A stretch of DNA of 64,000 nucleotides from Clostridia bacterium (GCA_017536475.1 JAFXHH010000002.1:1-64000); one strand, 5' to 3'. Positions 1 through 8,409 are shown, numbered from the stretch's first letter. The notes: a model not told the origin generated them from the sequence alone. Numbers and translations are program-made.

Positions 1-1
1 C

Positions 2-199
2 CTTGACGAGAACAGAAAACGCATTGAACAAGAGGAAAAGGAAAAAGAGCCGTCCTGCGTTATGCTTACCACCGATATGACGGATGAAGAGCTTATAAAG
101 AATATCCGCACATACGAAAAGCAGCATGGTGATGCACACATTACCTTATATCAGGACGAGGATGAGTTGTACGACGAGCTATTTGACGGAAAACGGTAG
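2..199 (+). CDS. C-terminal end of an unknown protein (cut by window edge)
   Basis: An open frame enters from the left edge and stops at TAG 197-199, leaving the last 65 residues. The visible part is very charged: a Glu/Lys-rich stretch (EQEEKEKE), then a segment beginning TTDMTDEELIKNIRTYE and ending in an acidic tail (DEDELYDELFDGKR). No domain is recognised. The charge pattern suggests a cytoplasmic helical protein. The next gene starts 91 bases on and has its own ribosome site, so co-transcription is uncertain. It cannot be decided here whether this belongs to a mobile element. Confidence 0.6.
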   Translation, partial: LDENRKRIEQEEKEKEPSCVMLTTDMTDEELIKNIRTYEKQHGDAHITLYQDEDELYDELFDGKR

Positions 200-290
200 A
201 TTTTTTCATAAATTTATGATATAATTATAAAAACAATATAAAACCCAAATTGTCCTTTGCAAATTCGGTTATGTAAGTGAGGTGAAATGA

Positions 291-1034
291 TTGCGCTTCG
301 TTGAATACGGGAAAGAAAGCCTTGAAAAAATCGTGCTTTTGCACGGTGGCGGCTTATCGTGGTGGAACTATGAGGACGTAGCAAAGTCGCTTCAAAATGA
401 ATATCATATCATTTTGCCAATACTGGACGGTCACGCCGAGAGTGATAAACCTTTTACCACAATAGAGGATAATGCTAAGGAGATTATAGAATATATTGAC
501 ACGCGTTGCCAAGGCTCTGTTTTACTGATCGGTGGTTTATCCTTGGGAGGACAAATTTTGTTGGAGGTTCTATCCGAGCGGAATGATATTTGTAAATATG
601 CTATCATTGAAAGTGCGCTCGTCAGACCGTCAAAACTAACATATTCTATGATCAAGCCGGCGTTTGGCAGCTGTTATGGCTTGATAAAGCACAAATGGTT
701 TTCCAAACTTCAATTCAAATCACTTAAAATGAAACCCGGTTTGTTTGAGAGTTATTTCAAAGATACTTCTGCCATATCAAAAAAAGATATGATTGCTTTT
801 ATGCAAGCCAACTCTTTGTATTCTCTAAAGGAATCGATAAAGAACTGCACCGCAAAGGTTCATATATTTGTTGGTGGAAAAGAAAACAGTTCGATGATAA
901 AATCTGCTGAAGATATTCATAGAGCATTGCCGCAGAGCCTGTTGCACGTACTGCCCAAATGGTATCACGGTGAGTTTTCCATAAATCACAGTGAGGATTA
1001 TGCAAGCAAAATAAGAGAAATCGTCCACGATTGA
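291..1034 (+). CDS. Alpha/beta hydrolase
   Basis: A 247-residue alpha/beta-hydrolase-fold enzyme. The oxyanion-loop signature HGGG lies near residue 18, and the nucleophile elbow GLSLGG near residue 82 supplies the catalytic Ser. A His in the C-terminal segment (KWYHGEF) probably completes the triad. There is no signal peptide, so it is likely a cytoplasmic esterase or related hydrolase; the substrate cannot be read from sequence. The start is TTG at 291, placed by the GAGGTGA ribosome site just upstream. It precedes the KdpD-like gene by 53 bases on the same strand, but that gene has its own AAGGAGGAAGG site. Confidence 0.8.
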   Translation: MRFVEYGKESLEKIVLLHGGGLSWWNYEDVAKSLQNEYHIILPILDGHAESDKPFTTIEDNAKEIIEYIDTRCQGSVLLIGGLSLGGQILLEVLSERNDICKYAIIESALVRPSKLTYSMIKPAFGSCYGLIKHKWFSKLQFKSLKMKPGLFESYFKDTSAISKKDMIAFMQANSLYSLKESIKNCTAKVHIFVGGKENSSMIKSAEDIHRALPQSLLHVLPKWYHGEFSINHSEDYASKIREIVHD

Positions 1035-1087
1035 TTTATAAACATATGAAATAAGGAATCAAATTCAAGAATAAGGAGGAAGGGCTT

Positions 1088-2953
1088 ATGAAAAAAACGA
1101 ATACGAAAGAGCATGTTCTCGTGTGCCTTTCCTCGTCCCCGTCAAATGCGAGAATCATAGAAACGGCATCAAAAATGGCAAAAGCCTTCGGAGCGAGCTT
1201 TACGGCATTGTACGTGCAAACACCTGCCTCCGAGCTTATGCTTGATGCGGATAAGGCTCGTCTTGCAGATAATATTCGCTATGCTGAGTCACTTGGAGCG
1301 AACGTGGCGACCGTCATCGGAGATAACGTTGCGTTTCAGATTGCCGAGTTCTCACGGCTGTCGGGTATCACCAAGGTCGTTCTCGGAAGAAGCGTAGCTC
1401 CGAAGAAGCGACTTTTCAAAAAGCAAACGCTTACAGATCAGCTTATCGCGCTTGCTCCGAATCTTGATGTACATATCATTCCCGATATGACTGTCAAGCA
1501 GAAGGAGCAAAAGGCTCGGTTGTTCGGTAAGAGAACACTCTTGTCTACGCTTAAGGACTTTGGGATCAGTGCGCTTATTTTGGCAATCGCATCGGGAATA
1601 TCCTTTGGGTTGCATTATATGGGCTTTACCGATGCCAATATTATCACGGTATATATTCTTGCTGTTCTCGTCATATCGGTGCTAAACGAAAACAGATTTT
1701 GTTGGGTTATCAGCTCTGCCGCAGGCGTTCTGTTGTTCAATTTCTTCTTTACCACCCCGAAGTTCTCTCTGATGGCTTATGACAAGGGCTATCCCGTAAC
1801 ATTCCTTGTGATGCTTGTCGCTTCATTGGTAACGGGCAGTATAGCCGCAAGAATGAAAAACCATGCCAAGCAATCGGCGCAGACGGCTTACAGAACGAAG
1901 ATACTGCTTGACACCAACCAAATGCTTGCTAAAGCAAAGAGTTCAGACGAGATATTTGAAATAGCTGCCTCGCAAGCTAAAAAGCTGTTAGCGCTTGATG
2001 CCTTTGCGCTTCGTGATAATGACCTGTCAAAGCTCGGCATCACAGGCACGAGTCTATGCAAAACCGAGTCCTGCACCTATTATCCCATACACGCAAGCAA
2101 TACGGTTTACGGAGCAATCGGAATACAAAGCACCAAAACGGTCGATGCCTTTGAAAACAGTATTTTGCTTTCGATCCTTGGAGAATGTGCCTTGGCACTT
2201 GAAAGCGAAAGAAATGCGAGAGAAAAGGAAGCCTCGGCTATCCTTGCAGAGCAAGAGAAGCTACGCGCAAATCTGCTCCGCACCATATCTCACGACCTTC
2301 GCACACCGCTGACATCGATTTCCGGAAACGCAGGTAACCTTCTTGCCAATGATGAGATATTCGACATAGAAACGCGCCGTCAGATCTATGCCGATATTCG
2401 TGAGGATTCCGAGTGGCTCATCAGCCTTGTGGAAAATCTTCTGTCGGTATCCCGTATGGGAGATGGCAAGAGCGACATACGGATGTCCGCCGAGGTTGTT
2501 TCCGATGTTATTGATGAAGCAGTCAGACGCACCGAGAAAAATGCAAGCGAGCATAAGCTCACCGTCAAGGAAAACGACGGAATACTGCTTGCGCGGATGG
2601 ATGCAAGACTTATCGTTCAAGTCTTGATCAATCTGATTGACAATGCGATCAAATATACACCGAGTGGTTCTGAAATAGAGATCTCAGCAGTCGAAAAGGA
2701 CAATGAAATTGCAATTACCGTAGCGGATAACGGACACGGAATTGCAGACGAGATAAAGCCCCGTGTGTTCGATATGTTCTATACGGGTGCTGAAAAAATT
2801 GCCGACAGCCGCAGAAGTCTCGGTCTTGGACTTGCGCTCTGCAAGTCTATTGTAAATGCTCACGGCGGCGAGATCACCGTGACCGACAACAAGCCGCACG
2901 GTGCGGTATTTACCTTTACATTACCAAAGGAGGAGGTGGAGATCAGTGAATAA
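1088..2953 (+). CDS. KdpD-like sensor histidine kinase, short form
   Basis: A 621-residue membrane sensor kinase. Order seen: Usp-like domain (about 8-135), four-helix DUF4118 membrane block (about 150-260), GAF-like segment (about 270-370), HisKA with phospho-acceptor His402 in ISHDLRTPLTS, then HATPase_c with N box (NLIDNAIKYTP), G1 (DNGHGIAD) and G2 (GLGLALCKSI). Full-length KdpD is about 900 residues and begins with a Walker-type KdpD domain. That domain is absent here, and the protein starts directly at the Usp domain. The ribosome site is AAGGAGGAAGG. The gene overlaps the response regulator by 8 bases. Potassium or turgor sensing is the family role; no kdpFABC lies nearby, so the target is unknown. 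Confidence 0.88.
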   Translation: MKKTNTKEHVLVCLSSSPSNARIIETASKMAKAFGASFTALYVQTPASELMLDADKARLADNIRYAESLGANVATVIGDNVAFQIAEFSRLSGITKVVLGRSVAPKKRLFKKQTLTDQLIALAPNLDVHIIPDMTVKQKEQKARLFGKRTLLSTLKDFGISALILAIASGISFGLHYMGFTDANIITVYILAVLVISVLNENRFCWVISSAAGVLLFNFFFTTPKFSLMAYDKGYPVTFLVMLVASLVTGSIAARMKNHAKQSAQTAYRTKILLDTNQMLAKAKSSDEIFEIAASQAKKLLALDAFALRDNDLSKLGITGTSLCKTESCTYYPIHASNTVYGAIGIQSTKTVDAFENSILLSILGECALALESERNAREKEASAILAEQEKLRANLLRTISHDLRTPLTSISGNAGNLLANDEIFDIETRRQIYADIREDSEWLISLVENLLSVSRMGDGKSDIRMSAEVVSDVIDEAVRRTEKNASEHKLTVKENDGILLARMDARLIVQVLINLIDNAIKYTPSGSEIEISAVEKDNEIAITVADNGHGIADEIKPRVFDMFYTGAEKIADSRRSLGLGLALCKSIVNAHGGEITVTDNKPHGAVFTFTLPKEEVEISE

Positions 2954-3641
2954 ACCCTTGATACTCGTAGTCGAGGACGATGCGCCCGTTCGTAATCTGA
3001 TTACAACGACCTTAAAGGCGCAAGACTATAAATTTATAACGGCACAGAACGGAAACAACGCTATAATGGAAGCATCCTCGCACAATCCCGATATCGTTCT
3101 GCTGGATCTCGGTCTTCCCGATATGGATGGCGTTGAGGTTATTGAGAGAATACGCACGTGGTCGGATATGCCGATCATCGTCATCAGCGCACGCAGTGAG
3201 GATAAAGACAAAATTGATGCCCTTGATGCAGGCGCGGATGATTATTTGACAAAGCCCTTTTCCGTAGAGGAATTACTTGCAAGACTTCGTGTAACTCAGA
3301 GGAGATTGACGGCTAACCGTAGCGAAAACACAAGCTCGGTATTCACAAACGGAGCTTTGAGGATCGACTATGCCGCAGGCTGTGCATATCTCGGAGAGAA
3401 TGAGTTGCATCTAACCCCTATCGAATACAGAATACTGTGTCTGCTTGCCGCAAACGTCGGCAAGGTATTAACGCACACCTTCATCACGCAAAAGATATGG
3501 GGCGCGGCGTGGGAGAATAACGTAGCCTCTCTCCGTGTCTTTATGGCAACGCTCCGCAAGAAGATCGAAGTAGCCCCCGACTCGCCGCAGTATATCCAAA
3601 CCCACATCGGTGTTGGATACAGAATGATGAGGGTAGAATAA
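2946..3641 (+). CDS. KdpE-like OmpR-family response regulator
   Basis: A 231-residue regulator: receiver domain (1-120) with acidic pocket ED(D)11-12, phospho-acceptor Asp54 (LLDLGLPDMDG) and the conserved Lys in TKPF, then an OmpR/PhoB winged helix (about 135-230) ending in GVGYRM. The start is GTG at 2946, preceded by AAAGGAGGAGGTG and overlapping the kinase stop, which implies translational coupling. An upstream in-frame ATG at 2901 lies deep inside the kinase gene and lacks a ribosome site. It is partner to the KdpD-like kinase. The regulated genes are not in the window. Confidence 0.9.
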   Translation: MNKPLILVVEDDAPVRNLITTTLKAQDYKFITAQNGNNAIMEASSHNPDIVLLDLGLPDMDGVEVIERIRTWSDMPIIVISARSEDKDKIDALDAGADDYLTKPFSVEELLARLRVTQRRLTANRSENTSSVFTNGALRIDYAAGCAYLGENELHLTPIEYRILCLLAANVGKVLTHTFITQKIWGAAWENNVASLRVFMATLRKKIEVAPDSPQYIQTHIGVGYRMMRVE

Positions 3642-3667
3642 TATGTCACAGTAAAACCGATAAAACA

Positions 3668-3712
3668 AGCCCGCTATGTAATCTCGCAAGAAAAGCATAG
3701 CGGGCTATTTGA
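3668..3712 (+). terminator. Rho-independent terminator after the two-component pair
   Basis: An 11-bp perfect stem AGCCCGCTATG / CATAGCGGGCT (3668-3678 / 3696-3706) is followed by ATTTGATTATTT, 27 bases after the response-regulator stop. Confidence 0.8.
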
Positions 3713-3854
3713 TTATTTAATTAAAGCAACGGCAGTATCCGTATCGACATCGAACTTGCTTTCGATGGGAAGCTCTGAATCTTAAGCAGCGCAGATATAG
3801 CGTATTCTTGCAAAACTGTCCTTTAGTATCTGCCATAAGCTTCTCCGTTTTTTA
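3713..3854 (-). other. Intergenic stretch, possible decayed coding remnant
   Basis: Read on the minus strand, this 140-base gap gives protein-like text (DSFARIRYICAA, stop, then ESKFDVDTDTAVALIK, stop) interrupted by an in-frame TAA. This may be the tail of a gene eroded by mutation. There is no ribosome site and no recognisable family, so chance is not excluded. Confidence 0.25.
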
Positions 3855-4655
3855 TTATCCAACGTAAACCACGCCGTCACAGTGCTTGATCTCACCCTCG
3901 AGCCGCTGACAGTGAATATCACCGCCGCAATTCGTGATAGTGTGAACGTCTCCACAGGTCACATCGTCCCCTGCCGTAACCGAAGCACCAACGTTGCCGC
4001 AATTAACGCCGTCGCCTGCGTGAACCGACATTCCTACGTTTCCGCAGTTTACTCCGTCGCCTGCGTGAACCGACATTCCTACATTACCGCAAGCAACTCC
4101 GTCACCCGCCTGAACCGACATTCCTACGTTTCCGCAAGCAACCCCGTCTCCTGCAGTAACGTTTCCGCCTATATCTCCCTCAATATGCGCGTTTCCGACT
4201 ATATGAACGTTCACCGTTTTTCCGTCTCCAATAGTTTTGTCGTCAATAGCCAGCGGAATAACCACGTCACGCTTGTAGTCATTCTCTCTGATAAGTTTTC
4301 TGCCCACAAACTGAAGCACGCGCAGATCCTTGTCGTCAGGCAACGCGTCAAAATAATAACGCCCGAGAGCGTCACGTCGGTCAAAGTGCTGTCCTTCTCC
4401 GTCGGGGTTCTCCTCACGATCGCTCTCCCTACGACCTATATCAGTATCCTTGTCAAGCAAAAGCTTGTCAATCGTGATCCCGAAAAGCTCCGACAAAGCG
4501 ATTATTGAATCGATATCGGGAATAGAAAGCATGCACTCCCATTTGCTGACCGCCTGCGATGTCACTCCGAGTCTTTCCGCCAGCGCCTCTTGACTGAGGC
4601 AGAGTTCTTTTCTATATTTCTTGATGTTGTTAGATATGTTGCTCTGAATATCCAT
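3855..4655 (-). CDS. XRE/HTH regulator with C-terminal tandem-repeat beta-solenoid-like domain
   Basis: A 266-residue protein. Residues about 8-65 form a Cro/CI-type helix-turn-helix (LSQEALAERLGVTSQAVSKWE, followed by the SIPDIDSIIALSELFGIT segment typical of the family). A charged linker follows. From about residue 150 the sequence becomes short beta-like Gly/Val repeats (VNVHIVGNAHIEGDIGGNV). These resolve into a 15-residue unit of the form AGDGVxCGNVGMSVx repeated four to five times, with a Cys in each unit. This resembles bactofilin-like or right-handed solenoid folds that polymerise. The start is ATG 4655, with AGAAAGGAAT upstream; a longer frame to 4745 has no ribosome site. It is monocistronic. 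Its DNA target is unknown. Confidence 0.75.
   Translation of the reverse strand: MDIQSNISNNIKKYRKELCLSQEALAERLGVTSQAVSKWECMLSIPDIDSIIALSELFGITIDKLLLDKDTDIGRRESDREENPDGEGQHFDRRDALGRYYFDALPDDKDLRVLQFVGRKLIRENDYKRDVVIPLAIDDKTIGDGKTVNVHIVGNAHIEGDIGGNVTAGDGVACGNVGMSVQAGDGVACGNVGMSVHAGDGVNCGNVGMSVHAGDGVNCGNVGASVTAGDDVTCGDVHTITNCGGDIHCQRLEGEIKHCDGVVYVG
3950..4165 (-). repeat. 45-bp in-frame tandem repeat within the XRE gene
   Basis: Four to five near-identical 45-bp units encode the AGDGV-C-GNVGMSV solenoid turns. Inner units are almost identical at the DNA level and outer ones have diverged, as expected of recent unit duplication. Copy number could vary between strains. Confidence 0.8.
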
Positions 4656-4828
4656 AAAAAATTCCTTTCTCACCTTCGCCGCGTCCGACGTATCGGGATA
4701 ATCGATTTCCTTTACTATATTGTAGCATATTTCCCACAAAAACACAACATACCGTCCGTTGTATCACCGATTTTTTATACAACTGACAGTTGGATTTTGC
4801 TTTTTTCACTAAAAAATATCAAACCCCC

Positions 4829-4857
4829 TTGACATTTCCCCCATAGAATGATATAAT
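4829..4857 (+). promoter_or_regulatory. Sigma-70-type promoter of the ArsR gene
   Basis: Perfect consensus: TTGACA at 4829-4834, 17-base spacer, TATAAT at 4852-4857. The expected start point is about 4864, which puts the operator below at about +5. Confidence 0.85.
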
Positions 4858-4868
4858 ATAACCAACAC

Positions 4869-4884
4869 TTGAACAATTATTCAA
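4869..4884 (+). promoter_or_regulatory. ArsR/SmtB-type operator palindrome
   Basis: TTGAACAATTATTCAA is an inverted repeat of the TGAA-N6-TTCA form typical of CzrA/SmtB/CadC operators. It lies between the -10 box and the ribosome site, where binding would block transcription. It indicates autoregulation by the adjacent metal sensor. Confidence 0.75.
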
Positions 4885-4907
4885 TTATCGAACGAAAGGA
4901 CGCCCAA

Positions 4908-5276
4908 ATGCATCAGGATCAAGAAAAATTGCCCATGTGTGAGCACGAGTCGGCTCACACCACCGACCAAAGCCCCGCCGTCAACATCTCCCTTCCCGAC
5001 GACGAGCATTTCTTCGACCTCGCCGAATTTTTCTCGGTCATCGGAGACAGCACTCGAATCAAAATTTTGTACCTCCTCTTTAACGGCGAGTGCTGCGTCT
5101 GCGACATCTCCGAAAAGCTCGGAATGAGTATGTCCGCGATCTCCCACCAGCTTCGCGTCCTCAAAAATTCGCGTATAGTTAAATACCGCAAGGTCGGCAA
5201 ATCCGTCCTCTATTCCCTCGACGACGACCACGTCAAAACCATTATCAACATGGGCGTCGAGCATATAGAGGAGTGA
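4908..5276 (+). CDS. ArsR/SmtB-family metal-sensing repressor
   Basis: A 122-residue winged-helix repressor that should release DNA when it binds metal. The recognition helix is in MSMSAISHQLRVLKNS. Two metal sites can be read. A CadC-like alpha3N set is Cys63 and Cys65 (ECCVCD) with N-terminal Cys11/His13/His17. A CzrA-like alpha5 set is Asp106, His108, His119 and Glu122, with the CzrA spacing but Glu in place of the last His. This suggests response to Zn, Cd or Pb. The start is ATG 4908 after GAAAGGA. The HMA protein and metal ATPase follow 215 bases downstream and are its likely regulon. Confidence 0.88.
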   Translation: MHQDQEKLPMCEHESAHTTDQSPAVNISLPDDEHFFDLAEFFSVIGDSTRIKILYLLFNGECCVCDISEKLGMSMSAISHQLRVLKNSRIVKYRKVGKSVLYSLDDDHVKTIINMGVEHIEE

Positions 5277-5288
5277 GGGAAAGGGATT

Positions 5289-5319
5289 GCGGAACCTTTC
5301 TTTCGCAGAAAGGTTCCGC
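5289..5319. repeat. Perfect hairpin between ArsR and HMA genes
   Basis: A 13-bp perfect stem (GCGGAACCTTTCT / AGAAAGGTTCCGC) with 5-base loop and no T-tract follows the ArsR stop. It resembles the GGAACTTTTT-type hairpins at 31606 and elsewhere, so it is probably an intergenic repeat rather than a classical terminator. Confidence 0.6.
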
Positions 5320-5423
5320 GCCTCCAAAGAACTTCAATTAGGATAGATGAAGCTACAGACGTTTTGGGGTTTAAAACGGTGGAGCATATAATTTTTGTTT
5401 AACCCATGTGGGAAGTTTCTTTG

Positions 5424-5447
5424 CTTCTTTCTTTTCAAAGAAAGAAG
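5424..5447. repeat. Second hairpin upstream of the HMA gene
   Basis: An 11-bp perfect stem CTTCTTTCTTT / AAAGAAAGAAG with a 2-base loop, 45 bases before the HMA start. It could affect readthrough from the ArsR promoter; no independent promoter is obvious between it and the HMA gene. Confidence 0.55.
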
Positions 5448-5491
5448 AGAAAATCCATGCACAAACTACCTAAATACGAAAGGATAAAATC

Positions 5492-5713
5492 ATGAAAAAA
5501 ACATTCACACTTGACGAAGTAGACTGCGCGAACTGCGCGGCGAAAATGGAAGTAGCCATTAACAAAATCGAGGGCGTCAGCTCGGCAACGGTCAGCTTTA
5601 TGACACAGAAGCTCACGATCGAGGCAGACGAAAAGGATTTTGACAAGATACTTAAGGCGGCTCAGAAGGCGATCAGGAAGATCGAGCCCGACTGCCGCAT
5701 CGTGATTGACTGA
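5492..5713 (+). CDS. Stand-alone heavy-metal-associated (HMA) domain protein
   Basis: A 73-residue ferredoxin-like HMA domain with the soft-metal ligand pair Cys12/Cys15 (DCANCAAKM). In many Zn/Cd ATPases this domain is the N-terminal part of the pump. Here it is a separate protein encoded immediately before the pump, whose start follows 1 base after its stop. It probably acts as the pump's metallochaperone or detached regulatory domain. The ribosome site is GAAAGGATAAAATC. Confidence 0.88.
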   Translation: MKKTFTLDEVDCANCAAKMEVAINKIEGVSSATVSFMTQKLTIEADEKDFDKILKAAQKAIRKIEPDCRIVID

Positions 5714-5714
5714 A

Positions 5715-7619
5715 ATGCGAAAAAAGGACAAAAAGCAACTGCTCAGAATCATTATTTCGGCAGTTGCACTGATATCAGTCGCGCTGACCGACCGTTTTGA
5801 CCTGATCCCGAAGCTTCTCTGCATAAACGGCTTCGATCTGCAAGCACTTTTGCTTTATATGATCCCCTACCTCATAGTCGGCGGCACGGTTCTGATGCGC
5901 GCGGCAAGGGGAATTTTGCACGGTCAAATGTTCGACGAAAATTTCCTGATGTCGATCGCCACGATAGGCGCTTTCGCGATCGGCGAATACTCCGAGGCGG
6001 TCTTCGTTATGCTCTTTTATAGCGTCGGGGAGCTTTTCGAGCACGTCGCAGTCAATAAGAGCCGCGGCTCGATCAAGGCACTGCTTTCGATCCGCGCAGA
6101 TACGGCTTTCGTCGAAAACGGCGACGGCGAACTTGTCGAGATCCCATGCGAGCAAATCGCAATAGGCGACGTAATTTGTGTCAAGCCGGGCGGCAAGATC
6201 GCGCTCGACGGCGAGATAATTGAGGGCTCGACTTCTATCAACACCGTCGCACTTACAGGCGAATCGCTCCCCCGCGACGTAAAGGAAGGCGACATAGTGC
6301 TCAGCGGATGCGTCAATATGCAGGGCTTTATAAAGATCAAGGTCACCAAGCTCTTTGGCGACTCGACCGTCTCCAAGATACTTCAGCTTGTCGAAAGCTC
6401 GGTTGAAAACAAATCGAAAAGTGAGAATTTCATCACGAAATTCGCTCGATTTTATACCCCTGCGGTCGTCGGCGCGGCGGCGCTTCTGGCAATCCTCCCT
6501 CCCCTTATCATCGGCGCAGATAGCATTGACGTCTGGCAGAATTGGGTGGGTCGCGCAATGACCTTCCTCGTCATAAGCTGTCCTTGCGCGCTCGTCATCT
6601 CGGTTCCGCTTTCCTATTTCGGTGGAATCGGCTCGGCATCCTCAAAAGGAATCTTGGTCAAGGGCTCAAGCTATCTTGATGCACTCGCCAAGTGCGACAC
6701 CGTAGTTTTTGACAAAACCGGCACTCTCACCGAGGGCAATTTTACGGTCACGGATATAAAGACCGAAAACGGCATTGACCGAGAGAATCTGCTCTCCCTC
6801 GCATCTGCCGCAGAAAAATATTCAACTCACCCTATCTCGCTTGCTATAATCGCCGCCGCAAACGCCGAAATTTGCGCCACAGGGCACGAAGCGACCGAAA
6901 TAGAGGAAGTCTCGGGCCGCGGAGTCAAGGCTCTTGTAGAAGAAAAGCTCCTGCTTGTCGGCAATGCCGAGCTAATGAAAGAAAACAACGTTTTCCTGAC
7001 CTCTGACAGCCTCGCGGAGCGCGGAGTGACGGTACACGTAGCACACGGCAGCGAATACATCGGAGCGATCACAGTCTCCGACTGCCCCAAAGCAAAGGCA
7101 AGCTCTGCGCTCGCAAAGCTCCGTAAGCTTGGAGTCAAAAGGACGGTTATGCTCACGGGCGACCGCGCCGCAGAAGCCAAGCTGACCGCGGCAGAGCTCG
7201 GCATTGACGAATATCACGCAGAGCTCCTCCCCGCCGACAAGGTGACCGCGATCGAAGATCTCCTCCGCGAGAGTAAAAACGGCGCAAACGTAGCATTCGT
7301 AGGCGACGGCATCAACGACGCCCCCGTCCTTGCGAGAGCCGACGTCGGCATCGCCATGGGCGCGCTCGGCTCGGACGCGGCAATAGAAGCCGCCGACGTC
7401 GTGCTTATGAACGACGACCTCGACAGAATAGGCGATGCCATTTTGCTTGCCAAGAAAACACGCCGCATCGTGATACAAAACATCGTTTTCGCGCTTGGTG
7501 TCAAGGCAGGCGTGCTCGCGCTCGGCGCACTCGGACTCGTAGGACTCAACGCCGCAGTCTTTGCCGACGTCGGAGTCGCAGTCATTGCGATCCTCAACTC
7601 AATGCGAGCTCTTAGATGA
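5715..7619 (+). CDS. P1B-type heavy-metal efflux ATPase (ZntA/CadA-like)
   Basis: A 634-residue membrane pump exporting soft divalent metals using ATP. Seen: actuator TGES, metal-site C289-P-C291 in TM6, phosphorylation Asp333 (DKTGTLT), the HP dipeptide of the nucleotide domain (STHPIS), hinge GDGINDAP, and a TM8 Asp in the segment FADVGVAVI before LNSMRALR, typical of the Zn/Cd/Pb subgroup (P1B-2). The N-terminal HMA domain is missing and is supplied by the preceding gene. ATG 5715 is chosen; an in-frame TTG at 5706 overlapping the HMA gene is possible. No strong ribosome site is visible, so translation is likely coupled. Confidence 0.9.
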   Translation: MRKKDKKQLLRIIISAVALISVALTDRFDLIPKLLCINGFDLQALLLYMIPYLIVGGTVLMRAARGILHGQMFDENFLMSIATIGAFAIGEYSEAVFVMLFYSVGELFEHVAVNKSRGSIKALLSIRADTAFVENGDGELVEIPCEQIAIGDVICVKPGGKIALDGEIIEGSTSINTVALTGESLPRDVKEGDIVLSGCVNMQGFIKIKVTKLFGDSTVSKILQLVESSVENKSKSENFITKFARFYTPAVVGAAALLAILPPLIIGADSIDVWQNWVGRAMTFLVISCPCALVISVPLSYFGGIGSASSKGILVKGSSYLDALAKCDTVVFDKTGTLTEGNFTVTDIKTENGIDRENLLSLASAAEKYSTHPISLAIIAAANAEICATGHEATEIEEVSGRGVKALVEEKLLLVGNAELMKENNVFLTSDSLAERGVTVHVAHGSEYIGAITVSDCPKAKASSALAKLRKLGVKRTVMLTGDRAAEAKLTAAELGIDEYHAELLPADKVTAIEDLLRESKNGANVAFVGDGINDAPVLARADVGIAMGALGSDAAIEAADVVLMNDDLDRIGDAILLAKKTRRIVIQNIVFALGVKAGVLALGALGLVGLNAAVFADVGVAVIAILNSMRALR

Positions 7620-7634
7620 TCAGATATTTCACAC

Positions 7635-7668
7635 AAAAAACGCTTGTGAATACTCACAAGCGTTTTTT
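7635..7668. terminator. Bidirectional terminator
   Basis: AAAAAACGCTTGTGA-atac-TCACAAGCGTTTTTT stem-loop with A- and T-tracts on both sides. It separates the metal ATPase from the convergent creatininase-family gene. Confidence 0.85.
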
Positions 7669-7674
7669 GTTTTA

Positions 7675-8409
7675 TTATCGAATAGCCTTGTCCAGATATT
7701 CGAGAGAAAGCTTTACCATCTTCTCACCTAGCTCGGCATTTGCCCTCTCGGCACTCTTGGTAAACCAATGAGGTCTTTCACCGATTCGGTCAAGCTCCAC
7801 GCAATCGGGATAAAGCGCCATAAGTATCGAGCACTCAAACTCGCCCGCGTGGTCGTAGCCCGTGGCATTTTGAACCGCGGTGCTCATCGTGGGAATGACC
7901 TTGATCCAGTTGAAGGGGTTGTTGTCGCCCTCAAGCTGCTCGTAATAATTAGCGTAGCTTTCACTTCCCCACCAGCCCTGACCGAGCGTTTTTTCGAGAT
8001 ATGCCATAGTCGCTCTTTTGGCCGCCATACGGTAGCAAAGAGTCATCGGCATCTCGCTCTCCTGCTCAAACTGATGGTGAATGACCACGTAAATATTGCG
8101 GTATCCCGCCGAAAGCAGACTCATAAACACGTAATAAACGTAGTTTTCAAAAGCCCTCTCCTCAACGTGAACCGTGCCACTCTTGTCGTCACCGACCGCA
8201 TAGCTCGAGGGGCTGTAGCTGATGGTGGGCGCAAGCATGATCTCCTTTGTCTTCATCAACTCCTTGATCAAGCCCTCTGCAACGAGGGTATCACAGCCGT
8301 AGGAGCAATGAGGACCGTGATATTCAACTGTTCCCGCGGGAATGACCAGCGGTATGTTCTCCCTTTGTGCGCGTTCAGCCTCTCTGGGAAAAGAATGATC
8401 CAAAATCAT
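7675..8409 (-). CDS. Creatininase-family amidohydrolase
   Basis: A 244-residue metal-dependent amidohydrolase. Metal-ligand positions of the family are kept: Glu29, His31 and Asp40 in GTVEYHGPHCSYGCDT, a His in the beta-strand IYVVIHH, and the Glu of HAGEFECS. The NGHGGN motif usual after the third ligand is replaced by HHQFEQ. The family includes creatininase and several ring-opening enzymes of cofactor pathways, so the substrate is open. It is the last gene of a three-gene operon with the ASRT-family protein (27 bases before) and the creatinase-like protein. The ribosome site is AAGGAGGATT. Confidence 0.82.
   Translation of the reverse strand: MILDHSFPREAERAQRENIPLVIPAGTVEYHGPHCSYGCDTLVAEGLIKELMKTKEIMLAPTISYSPSSYAVGDDKSGTVHVEERAFENYVYYVFMSLLSAGYRNIYVVIHHQFEQESEMPMTLCYRMAAKRATMAYLEKTLGQGWWGSESYANYYEQLEGDNNPFNWIKVIPTMSTAVQNATGYDHAGEFECSILMALYPDCVELDRIGERPHWFTKSAERANAELGEKMVKLSLEYLDKAIR

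Noticed and set aside
1088..3641. Complete kdp potassium-uptake operon
   Set aside because: No kdpF, A, B or C sequence lies on either side within the window.
3950..4165. Regular 45-bp repeats resembling a CRISPR array
   Set aside because: Units are contiguous, in frame and encode a repeated protein motif; there are no spacers and no cas genes.
4229..4508. Plus-strand frame opposite the XRE gene as a separate gene
   Set aside because: Antisense to the helix-turn-helix region, with no ribosome site and no domain.
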